Assembly: GCA_011033025.1 (NCBI GenBank)
Contig: WFMF01000025.1
Location: 297,018-361,017, forward strand
Length of the DNA stretch: 64,000 nucleotides
Direction of reading: 5' to 3'
From: Beroe forskalii
Lineage: Eukaryota > Ctenophora > Nuda > Beroida > Beroidae
In this document: one piece after another, positions 56,701 to 64,000 of the stretch
How positions within the stretch are numbered: position 1 is the first letter of the stretch
Layout: each line of letters opens with the position of its first letter
Notes under the pieces: generated by a model
Seen by the model: only the letters and a program-made list of their open reading frames with translations
Database searches by the model: none
Told to the model about the DNA's origin: nothing
Program-made: the position numbers and the translations under genes

Positions 56701-59700
56701 TTACCTCATGTTCGATTAAAATCTCATGGGGCATGGAGGTAAGATTTTGAGATGACAAATACCAGAGATTAGCCGGCTGGATGAGTCACATGGGAGACTT
56801 AATGCTTTCAGGGTGAATTGATTTAGTAAATCATTTTTAATACTTTAAAATTAATAAGGGGGCGTTCCATTCCTTTACAATTGTGTAGCTAGAAAGCTAT
56901 AGCATTAATTGTGAAGCTTCAGTTATTTCGCAAGATTGCGAACTAAGTTGGTGGTATCTCTACAATGTGGCATTCTGAGCAATATAATTCCTCGTGGAAT
57001 TCGGAACAAAATGAGATAGAAATTGAAAAATATACCTCATTTACAATTACATGGAACAGTAATTGGGGATATTTTTGGAATATTGCACATGTTAATGTAT
57101 GATGATGACGTCATATTAGAATTTAGTGGGGAACGAACATATGGGGATTTTCCCCGAAAAATCCCCGAATATGGTACTTTTTAAATATGTCTCGTAAAGT
57201 AATAGTCTTAGGAAAGACAGTGGTTTTCTGGAACAGAAATGATTGTAATCAACTATCCAATACATTGAATATAATTCGGTTTTACTGTTCTTTGACAATC
57301 ATCTCTAATCATCAATGGAAAATGTAGTACCATTATCGTCAGAGTTGAGAAGTTATTGAAATCTAGCTCTTTTCACGCTTTGTTTTGGGAAATTATTCAG
57401 CTAATACTGCCATAAAGAGAATAGAAAACGGAAAATGTGCGAAAAATGATACCAATCATGTTTCATTCACAACAGTCGAGCTTTTCCGGACAAGTAAAAT
57501 TCATAGAATAATGAATATTCTTCAATATTGGCGTACAGGTGGTCGAACGCTTATTGTCTACGGATAAAGCAGCTGCAGCGAGAGGTTTCTAAGTTTCCCA
57601 ATGAATACTTTTACGTAGGTACTTATTTTCAACATTTCGATCGGAATTCGTCGTTTCTCTGCAAAAATTAAATTGATCGGCTGAAAATCTGGTCAACCAA
57701 TTCAGAATCATGAGGATTATCATATTGATAAGTCATCATATCATTCAGTTTAAACAAAGTTCTCGTAATTTCTGAATTTCTTTCTTATTCATCTGACTGA
57801 TTGGTGTCAGCAATTCTCAAAATATATTGCCAATTTGATGTTTTAGCGCCATCTCTATCTTACCGATAAATTTTTTCAACTTACGCCGTTCTATTCGACA
57901 TGAATCCCACGATATTAACTAGATTGCTTTCCCAGATAACAGCACTGCAGCTGTGGGCTGCTGCTGTTGGAGAGGAGTTGTGTCCCTCTGGAACGTTTTC
58001 TGAGACTGGCAATACGCCATGTGAGTTCTGCCCAGCCGGTGGATACAGTGCCAGATCAGCCGGATCCACTTACTGTTCAACCTGCACTCCTGGCGCTTAC
58101 CAAGATGAGGAGGGCTCGAGTACCTGTAAGCTGTGTAGTGCAGGTACCCGCAGTGCCACGACCATGGGATCAACTTCCTGCACCCCATGCGAGCCTGGCA
58201 CTTACCAACCCTCTAACGGCCGACATACCTGCAACCCTTGCCCTGCTGGCACCAACTCAACAGAGGGCAGTACCAGATGTACGGCCGAGGATACAGTCGA
58301 TGAGAAGTGTGAACCTGGCACCTACTCCAGTACTGGGAAGAAACCCTGCACGCCATGCCAAGCAGGGTACGCCCAGAACCTAGCAGGACAGAGGTACTGC
58401 TCCATCTGTCAGTACGGTACTTACACCCCAGAGCCCGGGTATGCCGAGTGTCTGACCTGCGGGCCGGGTAAGTACAACCAGCGAGGAGGGTATACCTTCT
58501 GCAGGGTCTGTAAAGCCGGGACTTACAGCGGAGAAGAGAGGTCTTCCTGGTGTAATGATTGTCCGCGAGGTACCATCAGTGCGGAGGGGGCAGGAGAATG
58601 TACCAGGTGCGCTGATGGGCACAAACCCAACTCGGACCGCACGGAATGCGTAGCATGTCCCCCGGGCTACTACGGGGAACGTGGGTATTGCAACGAGTGT
58701 TATGTGGGTTCTTATAACGACGTGGGAGGGACCAGATGGTGTACCTGGTGTCCGGCAGGTACTTTTACCGGTGAGACGGGTAGATCTGACTGTGATAAGT
58801 GTCCGTTAGGGCACTACAGTTATGGAGGCAATAGCAAGTGCTACCCGTGCCGGGTGGGGGAGTATGCTGATGAGGTGGGGTCCACTAAGTGTAAGGAGTG
58901 TCATAACGAGAACCACAAGTCATGGGGGGAAGCGCAGACCAAGTGCCAAACCTGCCCCTATGGAACCTATGCGGAGGAGGACAAGTGTATCCCCATCAAC
59001 CAAGCCGCGTGGAAAACAGTCACCCAGTCCTCCAACTCCGCTGAAGATAGCAATGGGGATGCAGCCCATGCAACGGATGGGGATGCAAACTCTGATTATA
59101 ACCAGGGATCCTGTACCATGACAGCATCCGAAACATCGCCCTGGATTAAAGTGGATTTGGAGAAAGAGTGGAGTGTCAAAGAGGTCGTTGTTTACAACAG
59201 AGCGGATTGCTGTTCGGACAGGATTGATGGGTTTAGAGTCCATGTCGGGAGCACAGGAACCTCAAACGACCCCGTTTGTGGGGAACCACTGATGTCCGAG
59301 GACTTTGCCCTGAATGCTAAACACGTGAAATGTGGAGAGGAAGGATTACAGGGTACATTCGTGTCTCTCCACCACCCATCTAGCGACGTGAGCAGAGTAC
59401 TAACGGTCTGTGAGCTGAAAGTCTTCTCTGAGTTTCTCAACGAGCCTTGTCCTGCCCACTTCTACTCAGAGTCCGGGACACGACCCTGTGCCCCTTGCAA
59501 GGCAGGGTCTTATGTCACCGATGGGAAGTGTCTGAAGTGTCCCAGAGGTACTTACACCACGGAAAATGGTGCCACGGAGTGCAAGGCATGTCCCTTCGGA
59601 CACACAACTTACATACCCAACGTAACGGAGTGCCAAGGTCCGGAAATTGAGGCAAACTTGGACGGGCGAATATACCAAATGAATAGTCCAACCCCGAAAC

Positions 59701-62700
59701 TAAATTCTGATATCTATAACCAAGTCTGTACATGGACAGTTAAATCGGGTTTCTGGAACGCTTACTCTGAAGAAAATTACCAAGAACAGATGGACTACGG
59801 CTTCAATTACCCTAACGGTAACCAGAGATTCCCCGCCAAATCCATAGCGCCAGTAATCGCGGGAAACGAGTGCTATACCAGCCGTGGTATGTACAATGGC
59901 AAGCGATCTGCAACAGCAAGTGGTAAGCCATGCGCTGACTGGTACAACCGATACTGGCGGAATGGACACAACCACTGCGGCATTGCCTGGAGCTGGGACA
60001 CCAAATCTTTGCGTGAGATGAAGCCCTGGTGCTACACGGAGAAGTACGGGAGTCTGGACGCCCCGTGGGATTACTGCGGAGTTCCCAAGTGTGTGTATGA
60101 CGAGGAGTGTTACACGGGAAATGGGGCGGGCTACGGGGGTTCAGCGGGCCACGCCGAGGACGGGTCGCGCTGCGACCGCGTATATTCCTGGAACGACGAG
60201 TCTCGGTGGTGTAGACCCTCTTACCAAGGAGGGAGTATCCAGAATAAGCCGTGGTGTTCGGTGAACGGGGTGGTGAAGCCGTGTGCGGTAGACAAGTGCG
60301 GAGTCCGTACGGAGTGCGCGGAGCCTAACGCGGGGATGTGGGGCACGATCAGGGCTAAGAGCGATGGGAGGTGCTGGAATGTGGACGGAGTCGGGAGGAA
60401 AGGAGACATACTTTACATGAGTAGCTGCGGTCCTACCACTGATCTCTTCAGGATGGATAGCCAGGGTTTCATCACTCACAAGAGGTCAGGGCTCTATGTG
60501 GATCCTAAGGGAGGGAGGACTGGGCAGACCAACAACTACTACTTGTGGGAGCAAGGCTGCACCTGTATAAAGGGTAAACACGCCAGTGTCTTCACACTTG
60601 AGAAGCACCCTGAGGACAGCTGCGCCTTCAAACTGAGAGCTGTTTCTGAGGAAGGGGATGTTTGTGTGAATGAATATCTCTGGAAGGCCCCTTGTAGCAG
60701 TAGTGTTGCACAATGGTTCCACTTCGTCCCGGCAATGGACCGCAAGTGCAGCTACGACCAACAGGACGGCACCCAGTTGACCGGGACGTCTGATGAGACC
60801 TACTTCACTCTGTTCGGAGCTCAGACGGCGTGCAGCAGGTAAATAGAGCTGGGAATCAAATACTTTTCTTGGTCTTGACTTTTAAAGTGAATCAGCTAGT
60901 ATTTACCCTTTTTAATCGTACGTTTGCTGTTTTGGTTCATGCAAAAGCCCTAGCAAGTACAAAATGGCTGCATGTAGCATTATACTTTGGTGGTACTGGT
61001 ATCTTTTGACCATAAATTTCTGTTTCATCCAATTTAACAACGTTTTGCCCCATTCAGGTTGGGAGAGAAGTGTGAAGGGGTGTTTGTAAGTGAGGAACAT
61101 CCTACACAGTTCAGACTGAGTACCAAGAAAGATAGCATTGCTGCAGAGAACTACACTTCCTGGGTCAAGTCGGAGTGTGAAGATGTCTACTTTAGTCCAA
61201 TGGAACAGAAATATTAGAGGCTGTAAGACAAAAGTACTGTAAGAGGCTTAGGTATTAGAGACTTAGTAACAGAAGTATTAGAGGATTAGAGATACTGTAA
61301 GACAAAGGTATAAGAGGCTTAGTAACAGAAATAATAGACAAAGGTATTAGTTGCTTAGTAACAGAACTAGTAGAGGCTTAGAGATAGTGTAAGACAAAGG
61401 TATCAGAAGCTTAGAACGACAAGTATTACAGGCTTAAAGACATAAGTTACTTCGCCGGCGCCCCATCTGAACAGAGGTATTGAACTGGTGACATGTTTTA
61501 GGTTGCCAACAGATTTCAAGAAAATAACTTGTGAAATTACCTTACCCATATTTATTTATTTACCTATTCGTTTCAATTTGTCACAGAAACTCCAAACTCT
61601 GAATGCACTTCTTCCAAATTGATAGGAAAAGGCCCTTATTACAAATGATAAAAAAGAGGGTCCAAATGGGAAACACTCTCGGTTCATGGAAATTGATAGG
61701 AAAATGCACTTATATCTCTTGAATTGATGGAGTTAAGGCCTTCATTTTTGGCACTGGTTCACGGACAAATAAGTTTGACAAAACCCCTTACTTTTGATTA
61801 AGATCCCGTCGATTACACTGTAACCCGTGCAACCCAACTTTGGAAAGTAAGTCTGTATGTGGGGACTTCCTCACTTTTATTCACTGAATCAGTATAGAAT
61901 GTGGCCTGACGCAGGCCTTACAGCTTGCTCTAGTCTTTACACCCTAAGGCAGGATTCCCCTCCACGGACTCTCAAGTCTTCAGACAGAGATCTCCAACTC
62001 ATCGGCCCCCTTCAGACCTATCCCTTTTCATTAGAGGCTGGTACATACAGACGTATAGTCGTATAGGGTGCCATATGTTTTCGTCTTTTTGCTTTGTAAG
62101 CCTATTTTGGTGGAACAAATTTCCATCTTAAGTTGTCACTGGTCATGGTGTAAAACAATTGCAACTTGATTGTTTATGACATCATTAGGCATCATTTGGT
62201 AAAAATAACCATCACCCGCCAGTCGCTCTGCCGCATTCCGATATGTAAATATTATGTCTTGATTGTGCAGGGTGCACTGTGCAGTGTACAGTGTGCACCA
62301 TCTTAATGTTGATGTGCACAATCCACATGTTTCTAAAGTTCTTGAACAGCGTAAACTGTTTAGGACTGCTAGGCTATAGGGCTCGTGAATGTCGTCCCTA
62401 GGCTTAGGTTATATGCGTCAATATAATTGCACGTTTTAAACAGTACATGAAATAGTTTCAAGCATGGCATGGGGATGGATTTCTAAGGGAAGAACCTTAC
62501 GGTAGGGATGGTCTGTACGTGAAATTCAATGTCCTAGACCATTTCCTAGACCATAAACAACTTTCAAAAGTCTTACTTTCTTTGATTTCGGCAACATTAA
62601 ACTTCATTTTTATGATGTATATATAAACCTATGGAGATTGGGCCTCCTTTGAGCACAATGGCAAATTTTGACTGTTTCAACCAGCTTGATTGACAAATTT

Positions 62701-64000
62701 GACATCCCCCACCAATCAAATAAGCAGGAAAATGTCAGTTATTTTGAAATTGTTACCACTTTATCTTTCACAACATTTATCTATAATGCTTCATCAGGAC
62801 GAAACCATGAATAAAAAAGGGAAAAAACGGCCAACGGCCAATTGGCCGGAATAGAGAATTGTTTTGACAAAAGGCCGTTGACCCCCCCTCAGGCCCTCAC
62901 TTCCCACACACCCATGTTCCCGGGTCACGTACCTTGCACTTGTTCCTGCAGGCCTCCTCGTCTCCCGGCCTGATAGCCAGCGAGAAGATGTAGTGGTCAG
63001 CAGGGTTGAAGTTCGTAGGACACGGCATTCCGTACCTAGCGAAGTAGTCCAGGGCTGCACTGGACTCCCCCAGGAATGCGATCTGACCTTCTGACACCAG
63101 ACACACTCTGAAAACAGGGAGAGGTGTTGTCAAGCCAGCTGTAGGTCGCATTTTGAAATGGTACGGCAGACACTGGACTTTCTTCATAACTAAAACTTCA
63201 ACCCTCCTAACTTGCATGGTGGAGGTGTGAGTTAGACGTTGAAATACCTGTCAAACATGGCAAATAGCTCTGAAGTAGGCTGGTGAATGGTGCAAAGGAT
63301 GGTCCTGTTTGCGTTAGCTAGTTTCCTCATGAGATTCACCACGCTCTCCGCCATAAAGGAGTCAAGGCCGGAAGTAGGCTCGTCAATAAAGAGGAGGGGA
63401 GGGTCCATGAGCAGCTCAGTGGCTACTGACAATCTCTTCCTTTCCCCACCTAAGAAAAGCAATACGGATATAAGGGCAACGAGTATATTTCACTAAATTT
63501 GCAAAATATTTCTGCGGAATGAAGAGGACTAGAAATTATATACCATTCGGACAATGTGAAACTTTTCACTTTTAACTGTAATTCTAGCCTGGAATACCTC
63601 TTCCAAAATATCCCACTACTAACCTGAAATGCCTCTGACCAAGCCCCCTGGGTATCCCACGAGGCTGTTCATCACTTTGAGAAGACCCAGCTTAGAAAGA
63701 GTCTTGAAAACCTTCTCCTCCTTTTCATAGCTCTTAACAGATCGGTCCATACGTAGGTTTGCCTAAGAAATAAGAAGGTGAAATGTTAATGGTGTTCTAA
63801 TATCAGTCAAGCAATTAAACAAAACAACGGATCATGATAATACCAGATCATTATTCGTGAAAAGAACTACAATGTCAATGGCTAATGAAAGAAGTATGAG
63901 TGAAATGCACGCTCTGAACTGTGAAGTGAGACAGGTGAACTCACATGGAACATCATGACCTCTCCCACTGTCATGGTCCCGATGAAGTAGTCCTCCTGTT
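53717..64000 (-). CDS. ABCG (WHITE-family) half-transporter, 5' end outside window
   Basis: ATP-driven membrane transporter with the NBD before the TMD, working as a dimer. Twelve minus-strand exons have matching phase: 63945-64000 (partial), 63624-63762, 63248-63449, 62933-63107, 56530-56624, 56242-56356, 55825-55956, 55434-55584, 54965-55148, 54711-54808, 54470-54540 and 53717-53815, giving about 504 residues to TGA. The NBD shows the Q-loop ([14 protein letters not shown]), signature [10 protein letters not shown], Walker B/D-loop [14 protein letters not shown]-loop CTIHQPT and FNPADHYI. The TMD shows [38 protein letters not shown], the loop with [16 protein letters not shown], and a last TM before CRVRR. 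Walker A lies beyond the window. The 6.3-kb intron between 62933 and 56624 hosts another gene on the plus strand. The exact ABCG member (ABCG1/4-like, white-like or other) and the substrate are not determinable. Exon 56242-56356 has its donor duplicated in a 40-bp array. Confidence 0.9.
53850..54345. repeat. 23-bp minisatellite in ABCG intron
   Basis: About 21 units of GGTGATCAATAGACTGGTGTCAG with variants (GGTGATGAATAAACTGG, GTTGATCGATAGACTGG). A block of several units is repeated as a higher-order unit. It fills the intron before the last coding exon. A poly-A run lies at 54618-54644. Confidence 0.88.
55150..55395. repeat. 31-bp minisatellite filling an ABCG intron
   Basis: About eight units on GTGGTGTCAAGGATAACCGT plus AGTCCGAAAAA. 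It begins within about 12 bp of the acceptor of the exon ending at 55148 and ends about 40 bp from the next exon, so nearly the whole intron is array. Confidence 0.85.
56105..56262 (-). repeat. 40-bp array copying the ABCG exon end plus splice donor
   Basis: Four units of 40 bp. On the plus strand each has GTCCTCTGACGGTGTACTCA followed by CAATGGTCTGGACTATGCGA. On the coding strand each unit is the exon end (CGCATAGTCCAGACCATT, encoding RIVQTI) followed by the donor GTGAGTAC. Only the copy at 56242 belongs to the intact exon. Confidence 0.92.
56625..57899. other. intronic stretch upstream of the nested gene
   Basis: AT-rich intron of the ABCG gene and presumed promoter region of the plus-strand gene starting at 57900. 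No coding sequence or clear core promoter motif was identified. Confidence 0.35.
57900..61217 (+). CDS. secreted multidomain protein: GCC2/GCC3 repeats, fucolectin, kringle and ricin-B-like lectin domains
   Basis: Two coding exons (57900-60838 and 61058-61217, phase 2) give 1032 residues. An N-terminal hydrophobic stretch (residues 1-23) looks like a signal peptide. Residues about 25-365 are tandem GCC2/GCC3 (ephrin-receptor-like) cysteine-rich repeats (CPAGTYS.E.G...C..C type). Residues about 369-512 form an F5/8-type fucolectin domain ([43 protein letters not shown]). One to two further GCC repeats follow (about 517-585). Residues about 658-731 form a kringle ([26 protein letters not shown]), and about 734-800 a second, diverged kringle-like unit. 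From about 809 there is a ricin-B-type beta-trefoil-like lectin region ([28 protein letters not shown]). No transmembrane segment was seen. It probably binds glycans or matrix outside the cell; this is inference from domains. The gene lies wholly inside an ABCG intron on the opposite strand. The ATG is the first in the frame. Confidence 0.88.
61195..61445 (+). repeat. degenerate tandem repeat overlapping the stop codon of the multidomain gene
   Basis: Units based on AACAGAAATATTAGAGGCT and GTAAGACAAAGGTAT are repeated about five times. The first unit is the end of the coding sequence (GGAACAGAAATATTAGAGG, with the stop TAG inside). Confidence 0.75.
61446..62932. other. gene-free intronic stretch
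   Basis: Between the nested gene and the next ABCG exon (62933). No coding region was recognised. The open frames at 61857-62066 and 62136-62321 have no identifiable family. Confidence 0.4.

Noticed and set aside
58380-60761. Several minus-strand open frames opposite the multidomain gene
   Set aside because: Shadow frames of a GC-balanced coding exon; no family motifs.

Overview
The window is a piece of nuclear genome from an invertebrate animal. The evidence is multi-exon genes with GT-AG introns of about 100-600 bp, metazoan gene families (EZH, a rhodopsin-class GPCR, an ABCG half-transporter, and a secreted GCC2/GCC3-fucolectin-kringle-lectin protein), vertebrate-type tRNA-Glu(CTC) genes, and a very dense load of DNA transposons, LINE/Penelope debris and minisatellites. 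The phylum cannot be fixed from the sequence. One 100-N scaffold gap lies at 16730-16829.

Layout. 1-8.7 kb: no gene seen. It holds diverged tandem repeats, two large foldback elements (2037-2706 and 3081-3762), a dispersed AT-rich family with GC-rich cores, a small TTA-flanked palindromic MITE (5680-5819) and minisatellites. 8.7-16.2 kb (+): an EZH-type Polycomb histone H3K27 methyltransferase reconstructed over 15 exons. It stops in the middle of the SET domain, where a 40-bp tandem array built from the exon end and its splice donor runs into the gap. Three tRNA-Glu genes sit in its largest intron. 17.1-19.5 kb: a coding fragment that runs into a 21-bp satellite, itself split by an 828-bp hAT-like element. 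19.5-29.8 kb: gene-free and rich in transposons, including a 3.6-kb TIR element with five internal ~335-bp repeats. 29.8-31.6 kb: a 32-bp minisatellite that abuts an intact reverse transcriptase ORF (31.8-32.9 kb). 34.7-40.3 kb: a nested stack, in which a hAT-like element with CAGGGCCG ends contains a giant foldback element with a telomere-like loop, which is in turn split by a LINE on the minus strand. A Penelope-like RT scrap also lies in the outer element. 45.6-50.1 kb (+): exons of a class A GPCR. A 2.5-kb array of 33-bp units derived from the acceptor/exon junction of its TM1 exon precedes that exon. 53.7-64.0 kb (-): 12 exons of an ABCG half-transporter, whose 6.3-kb intron hosts, on the opposite strand, the 1032-residue secreted multidomain gene (57.9-61.2 kb).

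The four host genes do not form a pathway; they are neighbours. What ties the window together is repeat biology. Tandem arrays repeatedly start exactly at, or copy across, exon boundaries: the EZH SET donor, the EZH SET acceptor polypyrimidine tract, the GPCR TM1 acceptor, an ABCG donor and the stop codon of the multidomain gene. This recurrent junction-minisatellite pattern is the most unusual signal here.

All exon models come from reading splice sites, phase and family motifs by eye. Nothing was confirmed by alignment or RNA data.
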